Assembly (NCBI GenBank): GCA_022539475.1
Contig: VCMS01000201.1
Location: forward strand, 1 to 64,000
Direction of reading: 5' to 3'
DNA length: 64,000 nucleotides
DNA from: Gracilaria domingensis
Lineage: Eukaryota > Rhodophyta > Florideophyceae > Gracilariales > Gracilariaceae
Positions within the stretch are counted from its first letter, which is position 1, and each line of letters begins with the position of its first letter. Both the position numbers and the translations under genes were made by a program. Positions 10,042 to 21,212 of this stretch are shown in pieces. A model generated the notes under the pieces. That model made no database searches. It saw nothing but the letters and a program-made list of their open reading frames with translations, and was not told the DNA's origin.

Positions 10042-10710
10042 TGATCTCGCGCGCTGCCAATACGACAGAATGACATTACGACATGTCTGATGACACCCGT
10101 CTGCAACAACCCATCGCCAGCAAACCTCCGCGCCGCCCACGGAGCGCGCGGCGCTATTCCTGCAGGCGGTGCGTCGTTCAACGACGTTTGCGTGCCAGCT
10201 CATCCTGGATGGCCCATGCGTGCGAGACTTGGCTGCTGTGAGCGCGTCATCATGCTACGTGAATCAGCACCAGTTTATGTGCACCGCGCGTGACCAAGCG
10301 CCCTTCGCTATCATGGAGTGGAGACCGGAAACCTCACGATTCGGGCGCCGCGCACAGTGCGAGGAGTAGCGCGGCGGCGACCGCGCTTGTGTGCAGCGCG
10401 CGCGTCATGGCGACGAGCTCATTCCGCGCGGCGTCGATGCGTTATATTACCGCGCTCAAAGGCGCGGTAGCGGAGCTGGTTCGCTTTGGAGGCGCGAAGT
10501 AGTGACGAAGGCGCGCCTTTTGGTGACGAGGCTGAGCCACCGCGCGCTTCGTGGCGGCTGAGAGCGAGGCGCGCGCAGAAATTGCGCGGACGTGGCCCGT
10601 AGTAGAAGGTGACAAAGTGAGATCAGACTCAAGCAACAACTGCGGCGAAAACGGCGAAGCTCGTTTACGCGCTCAATATGGTGTATTAACTCATGCAACA
10701 GCTGCACGCG
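9997..10710. other. 714-bp segment present only in copy A
   Basis: Repeat B passes from the 'gtgcccgcg' at 9988-9996 directly to 'catcgctcgccc', which is at 10711 in A. Both break points carry CGCG in A, so B looks like a deletion through 4-bp microhomology. The segment holds the fourth TTAGGGT hairpin and GC-rich DNA without a recognised gene. Confidence 0.65.
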
Positions 10711-10879
10711 CATCGCTCGCCCTTGGCGCACGCACGCCCGGCTGCGAAGTGCGCGCCCCTCGCCGCGATACGCATCAGGCAGCGCTGTGCGTTGCGCGGC
10801 CGCTGTTTCGCGCTCGTCAGCGCATGGCGCCAAACTCCGCGAGCACGCCGCCGGCCACGAACGCGAGCGCGACGGCAAA

Positions 10880-12016
10880 GGCGGCGATGAGAAACGAGCG
10901 CTGCGGCTCGCACATCGCCAAAAGCATCACGGCGGCCTTGTCGGCGCGCGCAGTGCGGGTGTGCACGTCGGCGCCGATGACGCGCGTGATGGCGGCCTAC
11001 GAAGGCTGCGCGCCCACCAGCAGCACCTCGAAGCCCTTGATCAGAAGCGTCACGGCAGAGAGCACGTCAGTGATCATCATGTACAGCAACATGCTTAGCG
11101 TGTCAACGTCTGCGATGAGTTTCACCGGCATGAGGTTGAACAGCAACGGCAGCTTGAAGATGGCCACGCTGCTCACTGTGGGCGCGTCGTTGTCGCGCTG
11201 CAGCGCGCGCGCGCACAGCAGCAAGGCCAGCCGCATTGGCGTATAATCGCGCGCCGACGGCGACAGCAGCTCACTGCCGAGCGCCGCACTGCCTGGCAGT
11301 GCCACGAACGCCCGCGCTGGAACGAAGCTGGGTGCTGTCCAGTTGCGGCGCTCCGCCACCGTCGTCGCCACCAGCGTCGCAGCATCATAGGCGGCGCGCG
11401 CAGCCACGGGTCTAGTTAGGCGCTCACGAACTTGCGCACGCGTGGCGGCATGCCGAGGCCCGGGTTGGCATTGGTGGCGGCAGTCGCCACGTACCACGCG
11501 CCGCCGCGCTTGGCGAACAACGCCGAGTCGCGCACGCAGTGCTGCCCGCCCAGCGCGGCCGCCGCGAGAAAGAGACGCCCGGCGCGGTGGCGTGGCAGTG
11601 CTGACAGCACGGCCAGCGGCGGCGGCAACGTCGCCGCGCTTGGCCTGACGAAGCGCGGCATGGCGCGAGCCAGCGCGGCGGAGAAGTCGGCGACGCTGCC
11701 ACACAACGCGCCTGCGTGCAGCTGGCGCGCGGCGGAAGCCGCTAGCGCGTTGGAGCCTAAACTAGGGTCGGGCAAAGCCCAGACGCGCACCGTAACGTAG
11801 CGCCGCTGCACGCCGTGCCAAGGCCAGGGGGTTGGCGGCGCGCTGATCACACGTGGGCATGGCAGCGCGCTCGTCTACCAGCAGCGCCGATCGCAGACGC
11901 GCCTCCAGAGGCGGCAGCTGGGCCAGCAACGCCACTACCGAGCGCGCCAGCGCGCGTGCAGCCAGAACCGGCGCCTCTGGCAGCCCCAGCAGCGTGGCGT
12001 TTACCGGCACCACTGC
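10880..12016 (-). pseudogene. GC-rich captured gene remnant, membrane-type protein, copy A
   Basis: On the minus strand three overlapping frames make one unrecognised protein running from about 12013 (VNATLLGLPEAPVLAAR) through 11850-11416 (contains VWALPDPSL and FAKRGGAWYVATAATNANPG) to 11401-10880 (contains LLFNLMPVKLIADVDTLSML and AFAVALAFVAGGVLAEFG, two likely membrane segments). Frameshifts near 11840 and a stop near 11416 break it in both copies. GC content is far above that of the flanks, as if taken from a GC-rich host gene. The plus-strand frames over the same bases are GC-driven shadows. Family unknown. Confidence 0.45.
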
Positions 12017-12299
12017 CGGCCACGGCCGGCGCCGCCGAGGCTTCTGGCAGCGAGTCGGGCGTGGCCGGCTGGGCTCACGCGCGTTTGCAGTACAGCAGCA
12101 GCGCTACAGGGAGGGCAAGGACCCGGAGAGGGAACGCGGTACGGCGCGCTCATGGCACGTGAGTTGGCCATGGCGGCGGCAGCAGCGGAGTGAGACGCAT
12201 AGCATGCCCGTTGGCGGTGCGCGCCGGACGGCGCCACGCGCGCGCAAGGGGCCCCGTTTGAGCACTCTGCGGCGGCACGGGGCTTTGCTGCGGGCGTCG

Positions 12300-12996
<697 letters not shown>

Positions 12997-13074
12997 TTAA
13001 GCGAGCGCGGGAAATTGATAAAGTGTGTCGTGAAAATGTTTACAAAAAAGAAATGAGCTGCAGGCGCACTGCAG

Positions 13075-13338
13075 GTGGTGCTTTAGTGAGGGAAGACGTA
13101 AGGATGATCCTCAGGGAGATGAAGACGCTGGAAGATATATATCTACATGGCTGGGTACAACTCAAAGTATTGAACAGGATCCAAGTCGGTCGTGGGAGGT
13201 ACGAGAAAGAGTTTTGTTGGATTGCAGGCTGAGGCAGATAATGGCTTCGATTGGAGCTGCCGATAATCGACAGGCTTTGGCACAGGGGGGGATAAAATAC
13301 AGAGTACAGGAGAAATCCCATCAAAAAAGCCTACGATT
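13075..13338 (+). other. Possible decayed coding stretch before the acidic ORF
   Basis: A plus-strand frame reads LEDIYLHGWVQLKVLNRI and RYEKEFCWIAG up to 13232, then stops. It may belong to the start of the gene at 13339 (another frame reads on for ~20 codons), but no family is seen. Confidence 0.25.
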
Positions 13339-14037
13339 ATGCCCAAGACTGCGGGAAGATGGTTGTACACTTCTAATAACTGTGGTCGACAGATGATGCA
13401 TATCGAATTTCCTGCCTTGGATGCAGAAGAAACGGTGAACGGAAGTAGCAACCCTGGATGTTCGCAGACTAGCGCTTGCAACTATACCGCAAATGGTGCA
13501 TCATCGCGTTCAGTATTTGTTGGAAGGGGAGATGTTTATCACGGAGGTACATACTTCGAAGAATTCAAGACCAGAAATAGTTGCATTCGCTATCACATGT
13601 ACTTTGTTCCCAAAGGTTATGAGCTGCCAGATGGTATACATTCTCACCCTCTTTTCAAACCAAAGCATTATTCAGAATGTACTGGGCTGAACATGGAAAA
13701 TGAAATAGGTGATGAAGTAGAAGAAGAAAATATTGAAAGTCGGTACGAATCGGGCGCAGAAGTCGAGGATAACACGGAACAGATTCACACAAGCCCTGAA
13801 CGCGAAGAAGAACACGAACGTATAGAGATATCGAAGGCGGTGCTATCAGAAAGTGATTATATCTTTGAGAGTTTGACAGCTGCAACTACGTTTAAGAATA
13901 CGAATGTTGATAATAATGGGAATGAGAAAAACACTCCGAGAAATAAGGGAATAGAAGATCAAAGTGATTCTGGAGAGAATGAATCGTATCAGCCTTCTAC
14001 CGTAGAAGGAGAAGATTCTGAATCATTTTTAGAATGA
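13339..14037 (+). CDS. Acidic 232-residue protein, unknown
   Basis: ATG at 13339 opens an uninterrupted frame. The first ~110 residues are Cys containing (NNCGRQ, NPGCSQTSACNY, NSCIRYHMYFVPKGYELP) and look folded. From about residue 120 to the end the chain is Glu/Asp/Ser rich and likely disordered. No domain is recognised and no signal peptide is evident. It lies just right of repeat A on the same strand. The AT-rich composition matches the DNA downstream and not the GC-rich repeat. It is one of the few unbroken frames in the window. Confidence 0.5.
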   Translation: MPKTAGRWLYTSNNCGRQMMHIEFPALDAEETVNGSSNPGCSQTSACNYTANGASSRSVFVGRGDVYHGGTYFEEFKTRNSCIRYHMYFVPKGYELPDGIHSHPLFKPKHYSECTGLNMENEIGDEVEEENIESRYESGAEVEDNTEQIHTSPEREEEHERIEISKAVLSESDYIFESLTAATTFKNTNVDNNGNEKNTPRNKGIEDQSDSGENESYQPSTVEGEDSESFLE

Positions 14038-15149
14038 AGGTAGACTGCTGAAACTATAGAAAATATTTTAAATCTGGTAAACATAAAGCATTTAATAGAG
14101 AAAGTAAATTTCCTACCAACTATAAAACCATCTCCACAATTTGGGTACGATCTCTATATTTTGCGTCGATTTCGTCAATATTCGGCGTTCATTTCCCATT
14201 TTCTCTCCTTGTCGGAGTCATGTTATAAAAATCGAAGTTCATGTAAAATGTTAACGACTGCTTTCGAACATGAAAAATTGTTTGAAAAGCCAAAAGAAAA
14301 ACCAATTGGTAAAACGGATACTTCTGATTCTATACTATAAAGCTTCTGCTTCTTTCCGAAATATATTTTGCGAAATCTGAATATTCATAATAAGTAGGAA
14401 TGTAGACCTTCCTGATTGATGCCGGAAAATGGCCCTTTTAAAAATTGTTAGTTCTTGTTTAAAACAATTGACTCGCGTTTTCACTTCCTTGTAGTTTCTT
14501 ACATTAGAAATTACAGAATTTGTCTTTTTGACACCAAATATTTCATTTTACATTGGGAAATCACATCAAGAAAAGTAAAGGACTACCTTGACGAGTATGA
14601 TGAGGTGTTACCATTACGGAGTAGTTGAATATGTTTACGTACATATATATGTCAGCATGTTTCTATTATATTGCCAAGAAAATGCGACACCAACGGTTTT
14701 GTGCACAGTACTGAACGTTTTATTCGCTTGATTCTAGAACGCCCGGTTTTGTCAGAATAGGGAATACACTCAACACAAAAGTATTAAAAGTAAAAATATA
14801 AGCATTACGAAAGCCAAGTGTGAAACGTAGAAAGAAAGCATACGTGGTTGATCAGGCAACTGAGAACCATGTTTAAAGTCATCCCTGTGATATCACTCCG
14901 ACATGTCAACATGTTATGTTTATTACGTAACGTACTATGGCGTAAACTTTCTCATCTCTATACTAACATGCATGATAAAAGCATAAACGGTACGGTACAG
15001 AGATGCACATCAGAGGTATAGCAACGGACGATTGAGACTTCAAGGAAATAAAACTATTTTAGAAATGTGAGTTTGCCAAAATAGGGGGAACGAACCAGGG
15101 CGTTTGGCTGCAGAGCCCCCACAGGGGTTGTGAAAGGGGGGGGGAGAAT
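14038..15149. other. AT-rich intergenic DNA
   Basis: About 1.1 kb with many stops in all frames and no recognisable gene or strong repeat. A run of nine or more G is at about 15138-15146. Confidence 0.5.
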
Positions 15150-16195
15150 TAGATTTTATAATCTATAGTATATGTGTTTTCGTTTCTACGCCGTAGGTCA
15201 CTGGCTAGACTAGCAAGGTGCATAAATTCCCTAGCTCCGCGTTATGCGACAGATAAACAATGAATGAAAAGGACAGAACGCAATGCCCGAAATATGGGTT
15301 AATAATTACAGCACATGAATACAGAAGAGAAACAGACAGAAAGCACTTTAATATAAATCGCAGAAAAGTTTCAAAAAATTTAAAAGGAAATCGAAATATT
15401 GAAGTGATGCCGATAGTTTTTTACAGGATAAACAAGAGATATTAATATAGATATTGAGGAGTTAGTTCTCGTTGGACATAGTTTCATATTGTTGAGAAGA
15501 GCGTACAAGACTTTCAAAGAAGGAAAATTATGACGTGCAAAATAATATTCCTAGTACGATCTAAAAATGAAGGAAAGCCGCTGAAAGGTGGACATGCATC
15601 TATGAATAATATCAACTCGAAAAATCTCAAGGTAAACATTGAAATAAAAAGCAATACAAGTTGGAAAAAATTGTTTGATATTGAATGTCTAGTGAACAAT
15701 CTCGATATTCACACGAATACAGTTCGAGCATAACTTTAATCTCATCGTGCCCACCAATACTAACTTCAAAATTTTCCTTTGGAGAAACAGATGGCCACTT
15801 TAACTTTATATCTGTATTCTCTTACTCCGGCATGTGGAACCTAAATTATCTTGTACCATATTTGAAGTTACATTATAAACCATTTTGGACGCGATGAAGG
15901 AAAGTGCGCACTCTCGTTCTCAACTTTTCATGCCAACATTTTAAGATGGCTGCAGTCAGCGGCGTGAGGTCTTCTCAGACAGATCAAGAAAATGCTGGCT
16001 GCCTGACAACTTCGATTGGCCAAAGGAGAGACCACGAGCGATTCTGCGTCGGTAATATACTCATATGAAGCGAACTGGTCTGTGAACATTATTGCTCTGC
16101 TTGGGCTCTCTTCCGGAGGTCAAAGACCCGAAGTATTTGAGTCAGCTTCAACTACCGAGCAACTTTGAGTACGAGCAGTACTTCTATCTTTGCGA
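15150..16195 (+). repeat. Dispersed repeat R2, copy 1
   Basis: About 1.05 kb that matches the reverse complement of 60642-61710 from end to end. Short frames are shared by the copies (for example NNINSKNLKVNIEIKS-x-TSWKKLF and SSCPPILTSKFSFGET) but are interrupted and unrecognised. Toward its right end the plus strand reads ANWSVNIIALLGL, also seen in the other copy. Nature unknown; a decayed transposon or gene duplicate. Confidence 0.75.
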
Positions 16196-17020
16196 AATCT
16201 TTAACAAACCTTCAGGCCAACCCACAATCTCTACATCTACTCACATCGGAAATTTCCGAAGTACATAATGTTTTGATTCTATGAAAGTTCCGTATATTTG
16301 ATAGCACTTCTCGCTGATGAGAACGCTGGTGCTGAAAGTAATGCTAACTACTTACTGTTGTGTTTGGACTTTGGTTTTGTTTGAATCTCGAAAAAAGGTT
16401 GATTGCATACTTGCAAACTATGCTCTCCGCGCGGGAGAGAGCCGGAATTGGGCATTTGCGCGGTAGGAAAGCCAGCGGTTCAGACATTTGGGATGTACAT
16501 GCGTGTTGTAGCGACAGGAAAGATGTATGGGGGGGCCTTCATCACGTCACAGAGAATGTTTAATACGAAGCAAGCTACATTAAACTGTTAGTGACTACTT
16601 CTAAACGCAAAAAACGTTCCCGCTACTTCTTCTCGGCGATCGACTTCTTCGCCTGTTGCTTGCTTCGATTCGCGTGTTCGGCTTGCGACTTTTAATCCTT
16701 AGCAGCGACGGCAGCCATAGAACAGATAACTGCACCTGACGCGCAGGCGGGTTTGTGCATCTTGCAGATGGCATCGGCTCCTCGGCACATCGCGCCCAAA
16801 ATCGCGCGATCCGTGCCACTTCCGTCGGAGTCAGCTACGATCTCCATCAGAACCCGTATAGTTTTATCCGAGCTTATCCTCTTTATAATGACAAGGGATC
16901 GGGGATCGACGGGCATGTGCGGGTAGGCGTTGATTGCAGGAGTTATACGCTTTGGTAAGCCGATTATGTACAGCGCGGCCGGGCAATACGAGCTTCGGTG
17001 GCTCGGAAGCAGATTTAGTT
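16196..17020. other. Stretch with short, broken coding traces
   Basis: A plus-strand frame around 16400-16590 reads GICAVGKPAVQTFGMYM and a minus-strand frame at 16692-16916 reads VLMEIVADSDGSGTDRAIL. Neither is recognised or complete. Otherwise nothing is supported before the mutS2/dnaE relic. Confidence 0.3.
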
Positions 17021-17113
17021 TATTCGGGCAAGTTTTTGGTTGACAAAGCCATCAACAAAGCGCTTGCGATGGGAACTTTGTGAGTTATTCACGGACATGG
17101 AACTGGTCGTCTG
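17012..17113 (+). pseudogene. MutS2 Smr-domain-like fragment
   Basis: The plus strand reads KFLVDKAINKALAMGTL, a TGA stop (17081-17083), then VIHGHGTGRL. The HGxGTGxL motif with the preceding helix is the core of the C-terminal Smr nuclease domain of MutS2, and VIHGHGTG is the cyanobacterial/plastid style. Right after RL the frame continues into a DnaE segment, so two unrelated genes are joined without a spacer. Only ~30 residues are visible, which limits certainty. Confidence 0.5.
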
Positions 17114-18610
17114 ATCGCTCGAGATCTTGCAGGCTACAGTTTGGGTAAAGCGGTCACTCTTCGTAAAACTATGGGTAAAAAGAAGTTTTAATGACATGGA
17201 GAAAGAGCATCCAAGGTTTGCAAAAGGTGCAGAAGAACGAGGGATAAAGAGGAACATTTGTGAGAACCTGTTTGATATGATCGTGAAGTTTGCGGAGTAC
17301 TGCTTTAACAAATCGCATTCCACTGCGTATGCGTATTTAACTTATCAAACAGCCATTCTAAAGGCAAACTAACCAGTTGAGTATTCCCCTTCCATCTTAA
17401 CATTCAACATCCAACAATCCGAGAAGCTAGTCCGCCTCTTGGCAGATGCAAGAATGCTTGGCGGTTCCCATTCTTCCTCCATCGGTGAACAACTCTGGAC
17501 TTGGCTTCACGGTAGCCAGGATGATACGAGTGTGGTACGCTTCGGGTTTGAAGCTGTAAAAACGGTAGGTTCGTCGATAAGTCAGGCTCTTATTGATAAA
17601 CGGGATGCACGGGGGCTTTATAGGAGCATTGTAGACCTAATCAACCGTGCTGATTTGCGAGAACTCAACAAAAGAGCAATTGCTGCTCTCATTCAAGCAG
17701 GCGCTTTTGATGAGCTTCATCCAAATCGAAGGATTCAGCTTGAGAAGTCTGATGATATGTTGAGATTGCGGCGCAAACTGCGTGACCAGAGGAAACGCTG
17801 GGAGAACAAAAAACTCACCATCGAAAGATATGGAAGAACTAACGGAGCTGGAAAGAACGTCATGGGAGGAGCCAGAGATTGAGTTGGCCCGATCTAGTGA
17901 GGAGCAACTGGACTTCACCGATCTTGAAAGGCTCTCTGGGGAGAAGGCATCCATCGGATTCTATGCCTCCGGCTACTCTCTTGAAAACTCGCAAGAGGTT
18001 GCGAAGTTTCTTGGATGTACACGAGTCGATCTCGTTGTCGGAGAAGGGGCTGACTCAAGCTATGAGTTGGAAGGATCGGAGGTTTTGTGGCATCTGCGCT
18101 TCCAAATGACGCTGAGGTTATGATTTTGTCTTGCGTAACGGAATTAAAGAAGGTGACCACGCAGAGGGAAGGAAAATGGCAAGATGGACGATAGAAGATA
18201 CAAATAGTCGCGTTGGTGCCGTTGTGTTTCAAGGTCAGTACGAATTGTTTGAACAAAAACTGCACCGCTTTGATGAAGTACCTTACTTGAACACGCAAGG
18301 AATCGAGACAGAGGAAACGGATTGGCAATACGTGGTTCAAGACGATGCGAGGTTATTTGTTTTGGGGCAAACTAGACACGTAGTCGTCTGGTACAGTTCA
18401 AGTCGAGCAACCTGCTCTGTCAAACTGCCCACAGAAAAAGCGACCTTCCTTCATCGCAAGCTCCAATATTTGAGGAGTCGAGCTGAGGCCAACACAGCCG
18501 CAGAGGACTTTGAGCGCCATGTCGCAGTCGTAAAACAACTCCAAGCCGAGTCCTCAGAACTTAACTTTTGGGATGACTCCAATGCCCATAAAGTGCGCTT
18601 CGAAAACTAG
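17108..18610 (+). pseudogene. dnaE: DNA polymerase III alpha subunit (dnaE, cyanobacterial type), C-terminal relic
   Basis: The C-terminal half of bacterial-type replicative polymerase DnaE is spread over several frames. It reads LAGYSLG ... MGKKK (17118-17190), [31 protein letters not shown] and QTAILKAN up to a TAA (17370-17372) where PVEY continues. Next come RFGFEAVKTVG, DLRELNKRAIAALIQAGAFD and the LHPNRR helix-hairpin region (to 17760), a GFYASGYSL segment, and the OB-fold VTELKKVTTQREGKW ... AVVFQGQYE (18130-18240), ending after VVQDDARL. Frameshifts lie near 17180, 17800 and 18120. The wording matches cyanobacterial DnaE, suggesting a plastid-derived nuclear gene. The PHP and palm domains are absent. 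It cannot be functional. Confidence 0.85.
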
Positions 18611-20345
18611 CAACACACGAATCGGTCGTCAAACGCCTAGTCTGAGATTCTGCTGCACTAGTCCGAGTGGCCCCGAGAGACAGATCTGGCTGTATAGAAC
18701 ACAAAGTTGCAGCTGTGTTCATCAAAGTTTGTGTGTTAAGAATAGAACTATCTATTTGCAAACCCGAGGTGGCTGGAGTCCTTCCGATCACACCGTTGAT
18801 TGCAGGGTTTGACGGGCTTCCATTAGGATCTGCATTCAGGACTGAACTCGGAACCAGAGCGCTAGTAGTTGGTACACCCTGAGCCGTGGGCATTCCAGCC
18901 CTTAAGTGCGCACCGTCACCATAAAACTGTTCTCTATCATACCTTCCTCGCACAGCATCTATGGCTTGCTTCCGTTTCTCAGGGCATAAACTATTTAGTG
19001 CGCATGCGACATGATGTAGAGTTCCATTGGAGTGAGAGGATCTGGTTGCCCAGTGTGAGTCGGGCATATGGCATTAGCTCGAGGTATGTGCATGTTCGGA
19101 ACTCCTTGAGGATTGAAGTTCATCAAGGATCTGTCGATTCCAGGTGCTCCAGACACATTCGAATCCACCCCGGTATGTAATCATTGGGCTCCGTGACTAG
19201 TGCCAGGAATCATCGCAGGATTTCCAACCGCTCCCATCGTGGGTCTATTTTCCCTTGTCGAGAGAGAAAGCCACAGACGAAACTACACCGGGACCGCCCG
19301 CACCATGAACAAAGATCAGTTGAGACATGTGACCTCTCTTGTTACCCATCCCCATGTTTGCCAAAACCTGCGGGTTCACACCCGTTGACAAACCAGGTTT
19401 AGATTGCGATAATGGGATCTGGCGCGAATGTAAAGGATGACTAGGATTTGCGGCAGCGGTTGCAGCGGCTGCAGCCACAGCCGCAACAGCACTGCTGGTT
19501 CGGATCTGTTGAGGTTTCGACGAAGCGGAACCGCGAGGTGTTCGTGGAATATGGGAAGCTGAACTGACTTGGTGCAATGTAGAGGGCACGCCTTGACGAT
19601 CACCTGCAGACCAATTTCAGAGCTTCCGCTTGAAGCTCCCGTCGCTGGAGAGTTTTTCTTGCCTTAAGTTGGAGTCTCTTTCTTTTTGTGCTCGTATCCT
19701 GCACTCCACTCGTAGTGTTCGTTGCATTTGTCCTACTTGAACGATTGTCAGCACTAATTGCATCCGCTGGAGTGCTCTGACGAACAATGTTCTCAGGAAG
19801 TGCCGTAGATACAGACGATGCTACAGATCCATGTTGAGCGCCAGCCATCTCGGCGTATGGGTTTGCGTTGGCGGTACAAGAATCTGCTCGTTTCTTGGAT
19901 TTTCTATGTCGACTTGAATTTCCAGGTCATTTCTTACCTAGTGATGTAGTGCTCGCTACGTCGGTTGTCGAAGACACTGTTGTCATTTGTGGAGAAGGTT
20001 GTACTTGACCCGTGGGAGCCACTGCCATTCGGTTTTGGAAATGGGGCAGTATAGCATTTCTAAGAGTCGCATTTGGGGGAGCCGCCGCAGCTAGTGCAGT
20101 CGGAACTAAGGATCTTCCTGCTTGTAGAGCTCCTGCAGCCATTCCTAGACAATTCCCGGCGGCATTCCCGCCTGCAGCTGTGGATTCCCACTGAACATAC
20201 CTTGTGGGCCTCAGGGCCTTTCTAAACAAGCGTTCCAGCGTACCAGCGTACTGGCGTTCCCGAGACTTGTTTGGAGCTGATTGGCTGAGTGGAAAACGGT
20301 TTATTTCTGGAAATCGATCAAGACGCAAGCTTTGTATCACGTCGT
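18561..20345 (-). pseudogene. Low-complexity tail of the SWR1-type ATPase relic (distal part)
   Basis: The minus strand carries four successive frames (20340-19927, 19848-19600, 19589-19245, 19067-18561) rich in Ser, Thr, Ala, Asn and Pro, with a basic patch KRKRLQLKARKTLQRRELQ near 19660 and ALNSLCPEKRKQAIDAVRGR near 18970. They are broken by stops and frameshifts. They run in the same direction as the SWR1 relic to the right and would be its disordered C terminus if the segment 20350-22760 is an insertion. That assignment is inference; an independent disordered gene is possible. Confidence 0.4.
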
Positions 20346-20349
20346 GAGC

Positions 20350-21020
20350 AGGGTTGTCTACAATATAATTGCAAATTACTGCGGATAAAACGCAATAAAC
20401 AATACAATAAAATTATTGCATCTCTTATGCAATACATATTGCAACACAAATTCTTTTATTTTGCAATACCATTCCAATACGTACTGCAACAAACAATAGA
20501 ATAGCAATGAGCGTACTATAAGGCCCTATTCTCTTAAGTAAGCGTTGATATTTTACGCATTAACTCAACACAACAGCGAATTTGAATTATAAAACTAAAT
20601 AGGGTAACTTCTTTCTATGAACCAAAATTTCCTCTTCAGAGTCAAGCTCTTGTAGTCTAGCAGCAACACGGTCGGATCTAGCTCCATCAATAGCATCATG
20701 TCTAATGTACAACAATGCCACTCCTGCTACAATTAGATGAGGCACGATCAGGTCGGGGGTAGTGGTGTATGCAACATCGTCAGATCCTTTCACATTGTTC
20801 TTCGGTTTTCATGAGTGTCGTGACACTGTATACACTGTGTATTGCAATTTTTATTTCTGTGTGTACTACACACAGAAATAAAAATTGCAATAATGTAAAA
20901 CGCTTCCCAATATCAATAGCAATAGAAAAGAAAAGTGCAATATAAATTGAAATACTCAAGCACTCTGCAATATATATGTTTTATTGTATATTGCAATATA
21001 TTGCAATAGCAATATATTGT
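20350..21020. repeat. TGCAATA-motif-rich region, left side of the inserted SAP-like gene
   Basis: Variants of TGCAATA / TATTGCA occur many times in two clusters (20360-20510 and 20880-21020) on both strands, around a 49-bp palindrome. Such clusters of one short motif resemble subterminal transposase-binding repeats of a DNA transposon. No matching cluster is seen right of 22722, so the element may be truncated. Confidence 0.5.
20842..20890. repeat. 49-bp near-perfect palindrome
   Basis: The arms 20842-20864 and 20868-20890 are exact reverse complements of 23 nt, separated by ACT. The arms begin and end in TTGCAA, linking it to the TGCAATA motif clusters around it. Confidence 0.9.
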
Positions 21021-21212
21021 AAGACACTTCTGGTCGTAAATGACTTTCATATTCAAAACCTCCCAAACTCGGACATGGTTCCCCCCGAGATGCATAGTAC
21101 TAAACCTACTTATCTTCTATAAACTCTACTGTTCCGTGCCCTTGGTACACCCACACTTTGCACGGCGTACCCTATCGTCCTAGCCTGCCCAATTCCTTCC
21201 CCTTTCTTCTGC

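Noticed and set aside
10551-11246. Long plus-strand frames over the GC-rich block (also 11432-11800, 11853-12401 and their copies in repeat B)
   Set aside because: In very GC-rich DNA all frames stay open. The minus strand shows membrane-helix-like and PDS-like proteins, while the plus frames are Ala/Arg/Ser-rich shadows.
16692-16916. Minus frame VLMEIVADSDGSGTDRAIL as a metabolic enzyme
   Set aside because: Looks enzyme-like but is only 74 codons long and matches no family I can name.
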